DNA of 14,591 bases from a bacterium (GCA_021767885.1 JAASSM010000007.1:1-14591), one strand, 5' to 3'. Positions 1 through 10,646 are shown, counted from the first letter of the stretch. Numbers and translations: made by a program. Notes: generated by a model from the sequence alone, not told the origin.

Positions 1-182
1 AGATCCTCCTGATCCGCGACCGTCTCTACGAGATCCTCGCCAAGCACTCGGGCCAGCCCGTCGACCGCATCAAGAAGGACAGCGACCGCGATTTCTTCAT
101 GTCCGCCGAGGAGGCGAAGGAGTACGGTCTGGTCGACAAGGTCATCGAGAGCCGCGAGGAGATCGAGGCCAAGAAGAAGTGA
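1..182 (+). CDS. clpP: ATP-dependent Clp protease proteolytic subunit ClpP (3' end only)
   Basis: This is the C-terminal ~59 residues of ClpP, the serine peptidase that forms the two-ring proteolytic chamber fed by ClpX. The reading frame starts at base 3 and ends at the TGA at 180-182. The visible segment has the ClpP ending: a helix matching the HTGQ region ([13 protein letters not shown]), then [20 protein letters not shown]. The GAT at 90-92 encodes the Asp aligned with the third catalytic residue (Asp171 of mature E. coli ClpP). The Ser and His lie upstream of the window. The tail ends in a charged EEIEAKKK. clpX follows after 55 bases in the same direction, the usual arrangement of protease and unfoldase. 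Identification is secure; the 5' end is missing only because of the window edge. Confidence 0.95.
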   Translation, partial: ILLIRDRLYEILAKHSGQPVDRIKKDSDRDFFMSAEEAKEYGLVDKVIESREEIEAKKK

Positions 183-237
183 TGTTCCGGGGGGTGGCCG
201 GAGTCGCCGCCCCGCCACCAGTCTCCGGGGAGGGACC

Positions 238-1494
238 ATGAAGCGCCGACAGAACGGCAGCCCGCAGATGATCAAGTGCTCGTTCTGTGCGCGGGGGCAG
301 GACGAGGTGGCCAAGCTGGTCGCCGGTCCGAACAGCGTCTACATCTGCAACGAGTGCATCAAGCTCTGCAACGACATCCTCGAGGGCGAGCTCATGGACG
401 AGACCGCCCTCGCCCCGCCGGAGTTCCCCAAGCCCCTGGAGATCAAGGACCACCTGGACGAGTACGTGATCGGCCAGGAAGAGGCCAAGATCTCGCTGTC
501 GGTGGCCGTCTACAACCACTACAAGCGCATCCACCAGAAGACCGGCCGCGATGGCGTGGAGATCGACAAGAGCAACATCCTGCTCATCGGCAACACCGGC
601 ACGGGCAAGACCCTGCTCGCCCAGACGCTGGCGCGTTACCTGAAGGTGCCCTTCGCCATCGCCGACGCCACGGCGCTCACCGAGGCGGGCTACGTGGGCG
701 AGGACGTGGAGAACATCCTGGTGCGGCTGCTCCAGGCGGCGGATTACAACATCCCGGCCGCCGAGCAGGGCATCATCTACATCGACGAGATCGACAAGGT
801 GGGTCGCAAGAGCGGCAACCCGTCCATCACCCGGGACGTCTCGGGCGAGGGCGTGCAGCAGGCGCTGCTGAAGATCCTCGAGGGCACCACGGCCAACGTG
901 CCCCCCCAGGGCGGCCGCAAGCACCCGCAGCAGAAGTACCTCGAGGTCAACACGCGGAACATCCTGTTCATCTGTGGCGGCGCCTTCGAGGGCCTGGAGA
1001 AGATCATCGAGCGCCGGGCCGGCATGGGCAGCCTGGGCTTCGGGCGCGAGGTGGGCCGCAAGCTGCGCCGCGGCGAGGTGCTCGCCCAGGTGGAGCCGCA
1101 GGACCTCATGCAGTACGGCCTGATCCCCGAGCTCATCGGCCGCCTGCCGGTGGCCGTGCACACCCAGGAGCTGGATCGCTCGGCCATGGTGCGCATCCTC
1201 ACCGAGCCGCGCAACGCCCTGACCAAGCAGTACCAGAAGCTGCTGGACATGGAGGGCGTCGAGCTGGTGTTCGCTCCCGGTGCGCTCGAGGCCATCGCCG
1301 ACGAGGCCATCGCCCGCAAGACCGGCGCCCGCGGTCTGCGCTCGATCATCGAGGCCGCCATGCGCGACGTGATGTTCGAGATCCCCTCCCAGGACGACGT
1401 CCGTCGCGTGGTGATCACCCGGGCCACCGTGGCCGAGGGTGCCGCGCCCGAGGTGATCACCGGCAATCCCGACGTGGACGTCAAGGAAGCCTAG
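238..1494 (+). CDS. clpX: ATP-dependent Clp protease ATP-binding subunit ClpX
   Basis: ClpX is the AAA+ unfoldase that recognises tagged or native substrates and threads them into ClpP. At 418 aa it has normal length. The N-terminal zinc-binding domain has Cys14, Cys17, Cys37 and Cys40. The AAA+ core shows Walker A GNTGTGKT (118-125), the pore-1 loop GYVG (151-154), Walker B IIYIDE (179-184), an RKH pore-entry loop (227-229) and the sensor-2 motif GARGLRS near the C terminus. The ClpP-docking loop reads LGF (266-268), a conservative variant of E. coli IGF, so pairing with the upstream ClpP is expected. The ATG at 238 is preceded by GGGGAGGG at 227-234. lon follows 9 bases after the stop, so the genes are very likely co-transcribed. 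Confidence 0.98.
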   Translation: MKRRQNGSPQMIKCSFCARGQDEVAKLVAGPNSVYICNECIKLCNDILEGELMDETALAPPEFPKPLEIKDHLDEYVIGQEEAKISLSVAVYNHYKRIHQKTGRDGVEIDKSNILLIGNTGTGKTLLAQTLARYLKVPFAIADATALTEAGYVGEDVENILVRLLQAADYNIPAAEQGIIYIDEIDKVGRKSGNPSITRDVSGEGVQQALLKILEGTTANVPPQGGRKHPQQKYLEVNTRNILFICGGAFEGLEKIIERRAGMGSLGFGREVGRKLRRGEVLAQVEPQDLMQYGLIPELIGRLPVAVHTQELDRSAMVRILTEPRNALTKQYQKLLDMEGVELVFAPGALEAIADEAIARKTGARGLRSIIEAAMRDVMFEIPSQDDVRRVVITRATVAEGAAPEVITGNPDVDVKEA

Positions 1495-1503
1495 ACGAGA
1501 GCC

Positions 1504-3858
<2,355 letters not shown>

Positions 3859-3859
3859 C

Positions 3860-4453
3860 GTGGACGTCGAGTTCATGGGCAGCTTTCCCGGCCCGGCCGA
3901 CCGGCCGCCGCCGCTGCTGCCCCAGTTCGCGTTCCTGGGACGCAGCAACTGCGGCAAGTCCTCGCTCATCAACGAACTCCTGCAGCGCAAGGGACTGGCG
4001 CGCATCAGTGGCCAGCCCGGCAAGACCCGCCTGTGGAACTACTTCCGCGTGGAGCGACGGTTCGATCTGGTGGACCTGCCGGGATACGGGTACGCCAGGG
4101 TGAGCAAGGCGCAGCGCGAGCGCTGGTGGCAGCAGTTCCGGGCCTTCCTCGCCGATCCGGAGGGGCCGGCCGCCGTGCTCCACCTGCTGGACGCGCGGCA
4201 CGTGCCCAGCGAGCAGGATCGCCAGATCTCGCACTGGCTGCTGGAGAGCGGCCTGGCCTTCGCCCTGGTGGTCACCAAGGTGGACAAGGTCGGCAGCACG
4301 CGGCGGCTGGCGCAGTACCGCAAGATCATCGGGGCGCTCGACGTGCCGGCCACCACGCCGTTCCTGCCCACATCGGCGGAGGCGCGTCTGGGCCGTGCGG
4401 AGGTGCTCGGCTGGATCGACGCGGTGTTGACAGCCAGCGATCACGGGGTTTGA
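3860..4453 (+). CDS. engB: Ribosome biogenesis GTPase EngB (YihA/YsxC)
   Basis: EngB is a small essential-type GTPase of the TRAFAC class that acts in late assembly of the large ribosomal subunit. The 197 aa have all G motifs: P-loop GRSNCGKS (27-34), G2 GKTR with Thr56, G3 DLPG (72-75) in the family signature DLPGYGYA, G4 TKVD (139-142) and G5 TSA (171-173). The family segment DARHVPSEQD is at 111-120. I chose the GTG at 3860, one base after the lon stop, because the resulting N terminus VEFMGSFP aligns with the usual xEFxGSFP of EngB. The in-frame ATG at 3875 would cut into this conserved segment. No strong ribosome-binding site is seen, so translational coupling to lon is likely. It is the last gene of the clpP-clpX-lon-engB operon. 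Confidence 0.96.
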   Translation: MDVEFMGSFPGPADRPPPLLPQFAFLGRSNCGKSSLINELLQRKGLARISGQPGKTRLWNYFRVERRFDLVDLPGYGYARVSKAQRERWWQQFRAFLADPEGPAAVLHLLDARHVPSEQDRQISHWLLESGLAFALVVTKVDKVGSTRRLAQYRKIIGALDVPATTPFLPTSAEARLGRAEVLGWIDAVLTASDHGV

Positions 4454-4479
4454 CTTCGGGTGAAAGCCGCCGATATAAT
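4450..4479 (+). promoter_or_regulatory. Strong sigma-70-type promoter overlapping the engB stop codon
   Basis: TTGACT at 4450-4455 and TATAAT at 4474-4479 are separated by 18 bases. The -10 box is a perfect consensus and stands out in this GC-rich sequence. The -35 box overlaps the TGA stop of engB. Transcription would start near 4486 and give a short leader to the GTG-start gene at 4519. Confidence 0.8.
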
Positions 4480-4518
4480 GGGAGCGCACGGCCCCGGAAC
4501 CGGCGAAGGAGAGGCGGG

Positions 4519-4962
4519 GTGAACAGGAGATGGGCAGCAGGCCAGGGGCGGAGGATCCTGGCGGCGGCGACCGTGCTGGTCGCGGTCGTGCTCGTGTTCT
4601 GCCCTGCAGCCGGGCCAGCCGCCGCCACCGAGCTCGATCTCCAGCAGCTACCGGTCACCGAACCCTTCCAGTGCCTGATCTGCCACGTGTCCGAGCCGGC
4701 CCAGTCCGGAGCGCCCCTCAATGCCTTCGGGACCGATTTCCTGGCCAACCTGCGCACCTGGGATGCCGGCCTGGCCTCCCTCGATTCCGACGGCGACGGC
4801 TGCACCAACGGCGTCGAGCTCGGGGACGTCGATGGCGATGGGCAGAGCGACGGCAACGTCGACCAGCTGCAGAGCAACCCCGGTGCGGCCAACGACTGCG
4901 GTGGCGCCAGCGTGGACAGCCGGACCTGGGGCGAGCTGAAGTCCCTGTTCGATCGCAACTGA
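4519..4962 (+). CDS. Secreted temptin-like protein with CxxCH motif and calcium-binding-type repeats
   Basis: This 147-aa protein is predicted to be exported: a basic start (NRRW...GRR), a hydrophobic run at about 13-31 and an AAA cleavage region near 34-36. The mature part has one CLICH motif (52-56), a possible covalent heme c site or simply a disulfide-prone pair. It is followed by LNAFGTDF (67-74) and then Asp-rich loops DSDGDG (89-94) and DVDGDG (103-108), joined by TNGVELG. The order Cys motif, N-x-FG-x-DF, W, DSDGDGxTNGxELGD resembles the temptin Cys/Cys domain, which is also found in many bacterial secreted proteins; its role in bacteria is not established. Two further cysteines, 95 and 127, could pair. 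The GTG at 4519 is chosen because AAGGAG lies at 4506-4511 and a signal peptide follows directly. The nearby ATG at 4530 is in another frame. The gene has its own promoter and terminator, so it is monocistronic. Confidence 0.8.
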   Translation: MNRRWAAGQGRRILAAATVLVAVVLVFCPAAGPAAATELDLQQLPVTEPFQCLICHVSEPAQSGAPLNAFGTDFLANLRTWDAGLASLDSDGDGCTNGVELGDVDGDGQSDGNVDQLQSNPGAANDCGGASVDSRTWGELKSLFDRN

Positions 4963-4993
4963 CGGCCGCCGGGTGCGACCCGGCTGGCGAGGC

Positions 4994-5016
4994 AGGCCCG
5001 TGCGCGGGCCTTTTTT
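4994..5016 (+). terminator. Rho-independent terminator after the temptin-like gene
   Basis: The stem AGGCCCG (4994-5000) pairs with CGGGCCT (5005-5011) around a TGCG loop and is followed by a run of six T from 5011. It lies 31 bases after the stop of the temptin-like gene and about 37 bases before the purA start, so it could also act as an attenuator for purA. Confidence 0.85.
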
Positions 5017-5042
5017 CTGAGCGCCGGCGCGTGTCGGCGGCC

Positions 5043-5053
5043 GAGGAGTGACC

Positions 5054-5056
<3 letters not shown>
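5043..5056 (+). promoter_or_regulatory. Ribosome binding site that decides a TTG start for purA
   Basis: GAGGAG at 5043-5048, five bases TGACC, then TTG at 5054. The competing GTG at 5048-5050 begins inside the Shine-Dalgarno sequence itself. The TTG start is therefore favoured, though only by spacing. Confidence 0.6.
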
Positions 5057-6349
<1,293 letters not shown>

Positions 6350-6366
6350 GCCGCCCGGGCGCCGTT

Positions 6367-6395
6367 TTGACACGTGGGCCGACAGACGGTAGGTT
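6367..6395 (+). promoter_or_regulatory. Promoter of the tRNA-Lys gene
   Basis: A perfect -35 box TTGACA (6367-6372) is followed after 17 bases by TAGGTT (6390-6395), a weak -10 with conserved first, second and last positions. Transcription would start near 6402, about nine bases before the mature tRNA. The promoter begins 18 bases after the purA stop. Confidence 0.65.
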
Positions 6396-6410
6396 TGGCC
6401 GACGCCGCGT

Positions 6411-6487
6411 GGGCCGCTAGCTCATCTGGTTAGAGCATCTGCCTTTTAAGCAGAGGGTGCCTGGTTCGAGTCCAGGGCGGCCTACCA
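6411..6487 (+). tRNA. tRNA-Lys (anticodon UUU)
   Basis: The 77 bases fold as a standard cloverleaf. The acceptor GGGCCGC pairs with GCGGCCT (G1-U72 wobble), the D stem is GCTC/GAGC, and the anticodon stem TCTGC/GCAGA encloses the loop CTTTTAA with anticodon TTT. The variable loop is five bases and the T arm is CCTGG-TTCGAGT-CCAGG. Discriminator A and the CCA end are encoded. The UUU anticodon reads AAA and AAG lysine codons. The gene is flanked by its own promoter and terminator. Confidence 0.97.
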
Positions 6488-6493
6488 CAGGAC

Positions 6494-6532
6494 GAGACGC
6501 CGCGACATGTCGTCGCGGCGTCTCCTTTTTTT
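6494..6532 (+). terminator. Strong rho-independent terminator after tRNA-Lys
   Basis: A perfect 13-bp stem, GAGACGCCGCGAC (6494-6506) with GTCGCGGCGTCTC (6512-6524), closes a five-base loop and is followed by C and seven T (6526-6532). It starts seven bases after the tRNA CCA and would insulate the next gene cluster. Confidence 0.93.
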
Positions 6533-6833
6533 GCGGGATCGGGTGTCCTTGCCGGGCGTCGCCGGCGGCGGACACGGTCCCCGGAGCCGTCGCCGCACGT
6601 GAGCGTCCTGGCGCGCCCGGCGCCGGTTGCGGTCGTCCCCGTCGCCGCGGCCGCCTGGCCGATGATCCCGCCCATCCCCGCTGATGCCCTGCTCGTGTCG
6701 CCCCCGCCCTGTGAACGGTTCCCCCCGGTCGCCGCCGGGCGCGCCGCTTGCCCTGGTGCCACGGTCGTCCGTCTTCCGCCGGCTGATGGGAACACCCGCC
6801 CTGGCCGGCCGGCCCCGAGCGAGAGGACACGTC
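6533..6833. other. Gene-free leader before the exported-protein cluster
   Basis: About 300 very GC-rich bases lie between the tRNA terminator and the first gene of the secreted cluster. Open frames here have no ribosome-binding site and look like GC shadows. I see no convincing -35/-10 pair and no riboswitch that I recognise. The promoter of the cluster should lie here, but either it does not resemble the sigma-70 consensus or I cannot see it. GAACGGTTC (near 6713) is a small perfect inverted repeat of unknown value. Confidence 0.4.
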
Positions 6834-8039
6834 ATGGCCCGATGCCTCACGCCGCTCCGCTGGCTGGTGCCGCTGCTGCTCTTCGGGGCACCGTGCGCGG
6901 CCGCGACGCCGGTCCAGGAACTGGTGCGCCAGCCGCCGGTCACCTGGCACCACGCCCGCGCCTGGTCGCTCAGCTCCGACGAGGTCCTGTTCGGCCGCCT
7001 CGCCGACGTGATCCGCCTGGCCGACGGCACCCTCGCCGTCGCTGACGGCCAGCTCGGGCAGGTCCTCCTGCTCCGCACGGACGGCACGCTGGAGCGCACA
7101 CTGCCGGTGGCGGGCGAGGGCCCCGGACGGGTGCCGCGGCTGACCGGCCTGGCGCGGACCGCGACGGACGAGCTGGCGCTGGTGCAGGCCTGGCCCGGAC
7201 GCGTGGAGGTGGTCGCCCGTGACGGGACGCCGCGGCGGAGCCTGCGGGCCCGGGCGAATGGCCAGGTCGGCGATGGTGGCGTGGCCACGCTCCTGCGCCT
7301 GCTAGCCGGCGCCGAGCGCTGGCTCGGGCTGCTGGTGCACGTCGATCACCCGCGGCGGCGGCAGGTCCGCACCAGCGTGACCCTGGCCTGGCTCGACCAC
7401 AGGGATCTCGCCCGACGGGGTGCCGTCTGGGGGCAGGAGGTGATCACCCGCATCGAGCCCGGCGTGGTGGACGAGACGGCGGGCCACGCGCCGCACCGCG
7501 GCTGGGCGCTGCTCGCCGACGGCCGGGCCGTGGTGGCGCCGGCGCGCGCGGCCTATCGCCTCGAACTCCATCACCCGGTCCACGGCCTGGAGCGCGTCCT
7601 GATCCGCACGGTGCCCACGTTCCCGCGTCCGGCGGCGGAGGTCGCCAGGCTGCGCCGTGGATTCCGTCGCACGGTGGACGGACGGCCGCGTCCCGTGGAC
7701 CTGCGCTGCCACGAGACCGCCGAGGCCATCACGCGCGTCCAGGTCCTCGACTCCGGCCACGTCCTCGTGACCAGCGCCCATCGCCGGCACGACCTGCCGG
7801 CGGGGGTGAGCCTGCGCCTCGACCTCGTCGACCTCCGGGCCGCCACCGTGGCCGACGTCCACCTGCGGATCCCCCGCCGGTGGGACCAGGATGCGCTGCT
7901 GGTCCTGCCGGACCGCGACGTGGTGGTCCTGCGGGAGCAGGCGGGCTGCCTCTCGCTCATGGGGGCGTGGCCGGACCCGCAGGGCAGTGGACGCCCCCCC
8001 GCCATCGAGTACTGGACCTATCAGGGAGAGACGCCATGA
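6834..8039 (+). CDS. Exported 6-bladed beta-propeller-type protein
   Basis: The 401-aa product starts with a Sec signal peptide (TPLRWLVPLLLFGAP, likely cut after CAAA, about residue 24). The Cys at 21 is not in a proper lipobox. The mature N-terminal half has the pattern of bacterial 6-bladed beta-propeller (NHL-like) proteins: strand repeats such as DVIRLADGTLAVADGQLGQV, then RTDGTLERTLPV, then GEGPG (94-98), the signature turn of that family, then a next blade ending VEVVARDGTPRRSL. The C-terminal half is less clear but keeps blade-like segments. Such proteins usually bind ligands or serve as scaffolds; no enzymatic residues are evident. I start at the ATG at 6834, with GAGAGGA at 6821-6827, since the longer in-frame ATG at 6684 would bury the signal peptide behind 50 residues. 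The stop overlaps the next start as ATGA, so this is the first gene of a five-gene unit. Confidence 0.75.
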   Translation: MARCLTPLRWLVPLLLFGAPCAAATPVQELVRQPPVTWHHARAWSLSSDEVLFGRLADVIRLADGTLAVADGQLGQVLLLRTDGTLERTLPVAGEGPGRVPRLTGLARTATDELALVQAWPGRVEVVARDGTPRRSLRARANGQVGDGGVATLLRLLAGAERWLGLLVHVDHPRRRQVRTSVTLAWLDHRDLARRGAVWGQEVITRIEPGVVDETAGHAPHRGWALLADGRAVVAPARAAYRLELHHPVHGLERVLIRTVPTFPRPAAEVARLRRGFRRTVDGRPRPVDLRCHETAEAITRVQVLDSGHVLVTSAHRRHDLPAGVSLRLDLVDLRAATVADVHLRIPRRWDQDALLVLPDRDVVVLREQAGCLSLMGAWPDPQGSGRPPAIEYWTYQGETP

Positions 8040-8890
8040 CCGTGATCGCGCCGCGGCGGACCATCCGGGGCCCGCTGACCATCCTGACCGTCCTGAGCAT
8101 CATGACCATCGCGACCCTCCTGCCGGACCTCGCCTCGCCCCCGCTCGCCCATGCCGGGGTACCGGACGCCCGCCTGCAGCTCCGCTACCACGCGGTCTCC
8201 GGCGCGGTGGACCGGGCGGTGTCGCCCCTGCTCGCCGCCTTCGCTCGCGAGTACGGGCCCGAGGGCCTGGACGTGCGGGCGGCCGGGCCGGCGGCCGACC
8301 GGGCGGCCGGGGTCCGGCCGCTCGCACGAGGCTCCGGGCCCCTCGCTCCCGGCATGGCGCTGACCCTCGCGGACCCCGAGGGCCGGGTGCTCCTGGCGTT
8401 GCCCGCCGACGCGCTGGATCTGTACGCGGTGTATCGCGTCTGCGAGCGGGAGCTGCGTGGCCGGGAGCGGACCGGCTATCCGGAGCATGTCCGGCATCTC
8501 CTGGAGGCACGACTGGCCGCCGACGACCTGCTGATCCCCCTGGATGATCGGCCCCTGGAACCGGCCTCGGCGGTGCTCGCGGCCAGCACGGCCGACCTGC
8601 TCTTCCTGCCACCCGGCTGTGGACCCTGCCTGATCGCCCGGCACGAGGCGGCCGTGCGGGCCGCCGTGGCGTCCGCGCCGGACCGCCCGGTGCTGGCCTT
8701 CGAGGCCGCCGCGGTGGCGGCGCTCGACGACCTGGGCTGGCGGGGACGCGGCTACCTCCTGCCGCTGGACGCGGGCGCTCGCATCCTCGGCCTGCGCCAG
8801 GGCGGGTCCTATCGCCCGCTGCTGGTGCGCCACCAGGGATCGGCCGGCATCGCGGTCGCCACGCTCCCGACACCGGAGGAGCGGCCATGA
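8036..8890 (+). CDS. Exported thioredoxin-like protein with CGPC motif
   Basis: This 284-aa protein has a long signal peptide (basic start, hydrophobic run about 15-30, cut likely after AHA near residue 41). I do not recognise the N-terminal ~145 residues of the mature part. From about residue 186 the pattern is thioredoxin-like: a hydrophobic strand DLLFLPPG, then CGPC at 195-198, an amphipathic helix, a strand PVLAFEA, and a final YLLPLDAGARILGL that resembles the strand pair after the active site in TlpA/thioredoxin-fold proteins. I do not see the usual cis-proline with certainty. Function as a periplasmic or surface thiol-disulfide oxidoreductase is an inference. It overlaps both neighbours by ATGA and is followed in the same unit by two peptides rich in cysteine, which suggests them as substrates. 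Shine-Dalgarno AGGGAGAG lies at 8023-8030. Confidence 0.7.
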   Translation: MTVIAPRRTIRGPLTILTVLSIMTIATLLPDLASPPLAHAGVPDARLQLRYHAVSGAVDRAVSPLLAAFAREYGPEGLDVRAAGPAADRAAGVRPLARGSGPLAPGMALTLADPEGRVLLALPADALDLYAVYRVCERELRGRERTGYPEHVRHLLEARLAADDLLIPLDDRPLEPASAVLAASTADLLFLPPGCGPCLIARHEAAVRAAVASAPDRPVLAFEAAAVAALDDLGWRGRGYLLPLDAGARILGLRQGGSYRPLLVRHQGSAGIAVATLPTPEERP

Positions 8891-10101
8891 TCGGCCGGCA
8901 CCGCCCGTTTCGCCGCGCCGTGGCCTTCGTGGCCCGCGCCGGGCTGCTCGCCTTGCCCGTCGTCCTGCTGGCCGCGACGGCCGCTTTCACCGCCGCTGCT
9001 CCCCCGGCGCCCGCCGACGCCGCGCCCGGGATGCCCCCGAAGGCCGGGACGGATGGGGCCGCCGGGACGGCCGGCGCGGACGGCGACCCCATCGCGCCCC
9101 GGCGGCTGGCCATCCGCCAGGCCATCCCGTGCGGGGATTTCGCGGGGGAGCTCGTGGACCTGGCCTGGTCCGGCGGCCGGATCCACCTGCTGGACGCGCG
9201 GGAGCTGGTGGTCTGGTCGCTGGACATCGGTGGCGCCGGCCGCCAGGCGCTCGCGGTGCCCGGCCTGCGTCCGGAGAGCCTGTTCTTCGCCTGCGGGGAC
9301 CGTCTGCACGTGGTGGATCCCTGGGCGCGGACGGTGAGCGTCCAGCTCGGGCCACGCCGCTGGGTCCCGGTGCCCACCGGCCATCGCGTCTTCCGCGGCG
9401 ATGGCGATCACCGGGGACTGGTGCTGGGCGGCCCTCGCAGCGGGGGCCGGCCCCTGGCGCGGCTGGTGACCTGCGACGGCGACACGCTGGCGTTCGGTCA
9501 GGCCTACCACCTCACGCACCGGTACCGGTCGCTCACCCGCAACGCCAACTACCTGCACGTGGCCGTGGGGGACACCCTCGCGGTGCTGGCCCATCGCGCC
9601 CTCGGTCACCTGCGCGTCCATCACCGGGACGGCCGCCATCTCCGCGATTTCCACCTGGCCGGCGAGGCGCCCGAGCGCATGCGGCGCTGGTACCTGGGCA
9701 ACCTCGGCCGCGTCCCGGCCGGTCCAGTCAGCGCGGCGCCGGAGACCCTCCTGGCCGACCTCGCGGCCGCTGCGGCGCCAGGCGAGTTCCCCATCCCCAT
9801 CTACGTCAACGACCTCGCCATCCACGACGGACGCATCCATGTCCTGGTCAGCGGCACGGTGCAGGTCTACGACCCGGCGGGCCGGCTCCTGCAGAGCTTC
9901 GAGCCCCCGGAGGTCCACGAGCACCGCCGCGTGTCCGTCCACGAGATCGCCTTCACCGACGCGGGCGAGCTCCTCGGGCTGGATGCGCGTCACCACGGGA
10001 TCGTCTACCGGTTCGGCCCGTTGCCCACGCCGGACGCGTCGCGGACCCCGGACCGGCGGTCACGGCGCGACGGCACCACCCTCAGCGAAGGGAGACGCTG
10101 A
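8887..10101 (+). CDS. Exported propeller-like protein of unknown function
   Basis: The 404-aa product has a signal peptide (RRAVAFVARAGLLALPVVLLAATAAF as hydrophobic core, in two parts) followed by an Ala/Pro/Gly-rich low-complexity linker to about residue 70. The rest is built of short strand repeats of beta-propeller type: LVDLAWSGGRIHLLDARELV, GDRLHVVDPWARTV, and near the end IYVNDLAIHDGRIHVLVSG with VQVYDPAGRLLQSF, then EIAFTDAGELLGLD. It resembles the first gene of the unit in general plan, but the GEGPG turn is absent, so any paralogy is distant. Cysteines are few. The ATG at 8887 has an excellent GGAGGAG at 8875-8881 and overlaps the preceding stop. The C-terminal ~30 residues are Arg-rich and probably disordered. 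No catalytic motif is evident. It ends one base before the first cysteine-rich peptide gene. Confidence 0.7.
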   Translation: MIGRHRPFRRAVAFVARAGLLALPVVLLAATAAFTAAAPPAPADAAPGMPPKAGTDGAAGTAGADGDPIAPRRLAIRQAIPCGDFAGELVDLAWSGGRIHLLDARELVVWSLDIGGAGRQALAVPGLRPESLFFACGDRLHVVDPWARTVSVQLGPRRWVPVPTGHRVFRGDGDHRGLVLGGPRSGGRPLARLVTCDGDTLAFGQAYHLTHRYRSLTRNANYLHVAVGDTLAVLAHRALGHLRVHHRDGRHLRDFHLAGEAPERMRRWYLGNLGRVPAGPVSAAPETLLADLAAAAAPGEFPIPIYVNDLAIHDGRIHVLVSGTVQVYDPAGRLLQSFEPPEVHEHRRVSVHEIAFTDAGELLGLDARHHGIVYRFGPLPTPDASRTPDRRSRRDGTTLSEGRR

Positions 10102-10102
10102 C

Positions 10103-10333
10103 ATGCGACCGTTCCTCATCGCGATCGTCCTGATCGGGGTCCTGCACCTCGCCCTGCCGGCGGCCGGCGCCGATGACGGCGGGGGCGGCCTCTGCAGCTG
10201 CTCGGCCCGGCACCCCATCGGCTATGGCTGCAGCATCACCGGGCCCTGCCCTTGCGAGTGCCATTGCCCCATCATCGGACGCTGCGGCTGCAGCTGCGGC
10301 GACAGCACCATGGACAATCCGCCGGCGGAGTGA
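10103..10333 (+). CDS. Small secreted cysteine-rich CxC peptide 1
   Basis: This 76-aa ORF encodes a clean signal peptide (RPFLIAIVLIGVLHLALPAA, likely cut after AGA at residue 23) and a mature peptide of about 53 residues with ten cysteines: 31, 33, 43, 49, 51, 53, 55, 61, 63 and 65. Most are in CxC steps, including CPCECHC and CGCSC. The tail is Asp/Pro-rich, ending DNPPAE. AAGGGAG at 10088-10094 lies eight bases before the ATG, and the start is one base after the preceding stop, so this is a real gene despite its size. The spacing could suit metal binding (metallothionein-like) or a dense disulfide fold. I know no named family that fits. The next gene is a paralogue. Confidence 0.75.
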   Translation: MRPFLIAIVLIGVLHLALPAAGADDGGGGLCSCSARHPIGYGCSITGPCPCECHCPIIGRCGCSCGDSTMDNPPAE

Positions 10334-10364
10334 TCCGCCCGGCGACGGAACACGGAGGTCCACC

Positions 10365-10601
10365 ATGACGAGAACGATGCGCGGGGCGGCGCTGGCCGTG
10401 GCCCTGCTGACGGTGGCGGCCAGCGCCCTGGCCAGCGGCGGCGAGGGGATCCAGTCCTGCTCCACCGAGTGCTGGTGGGGGGCGAGCTGCTCGGCCTCGG
10501 GGCCGCCCCCGTGCAGCTGCAGCTGCACCGGGTTCTTCGGCCTCGGCGGTCCCCGGTGCAGCTGCGGCGGCATGGAGATCGACAGTCCGCCGGGCAGCTA
10601 G
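10365..10601 (+). CDS. Small secreted cysteine-rich CxC peptide 2
   Basis: This 78-aa paralogue of the preceding peptide has a signal peptide (RTMRGAALAVALLTVAASALA, in two parts; cut likely after ALA at residue 23) and a mature part with eight cysteines: 32, 36, 42, 50, 52, 54, 65 and 67. It shares with peptide 1 a Gly/Pro stretch before a CxCxC run, a gap, a CSC-G element and a tail of identical length in which Gly, Asp and PP match (GGMEIDSPPGS versus GDSTMDNPPAE). GGAGG at 10354-10358 lies six bases before the ATG at 10365; the second ATG at 10377 is too far from it. Asp-Pro tails and CxC steps suggest a shared partner or processing. Function is unknown; metal binding or an extracellular disulfide-rich peptide are both possible. 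It is the last gene of the unit. Confidence 0.75.
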   Translation: MTRTMRGAALAVALLTVAASALASGGEGIQSCSTECWWGASCSASGPPPCSCSCTGFFGLGGPRCSCGGMEIDSPPGS

Positions 10602-10646
10602 CATGGGCGTCGGCCGGCGCCCGCGCCGCCGCCGCCTGCCACGCGA

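Noticed and set aside
193..219. Small inverted repeat GGTGGC/GCCACC between clpP and clpX
   Set aside because: Six pairs with a 15-base loop and no T run. This is expected by chance in GC-rich DNA and is not a credible terminator.
6684..6833. N-terminal extension of the first propeller gene from an ATG at 6684
   Set aside because: It would put 50 Arg/Pro-rich residues before a clear signal peptide. The ATG at 6834 has its own Shine-Dalgarno site.
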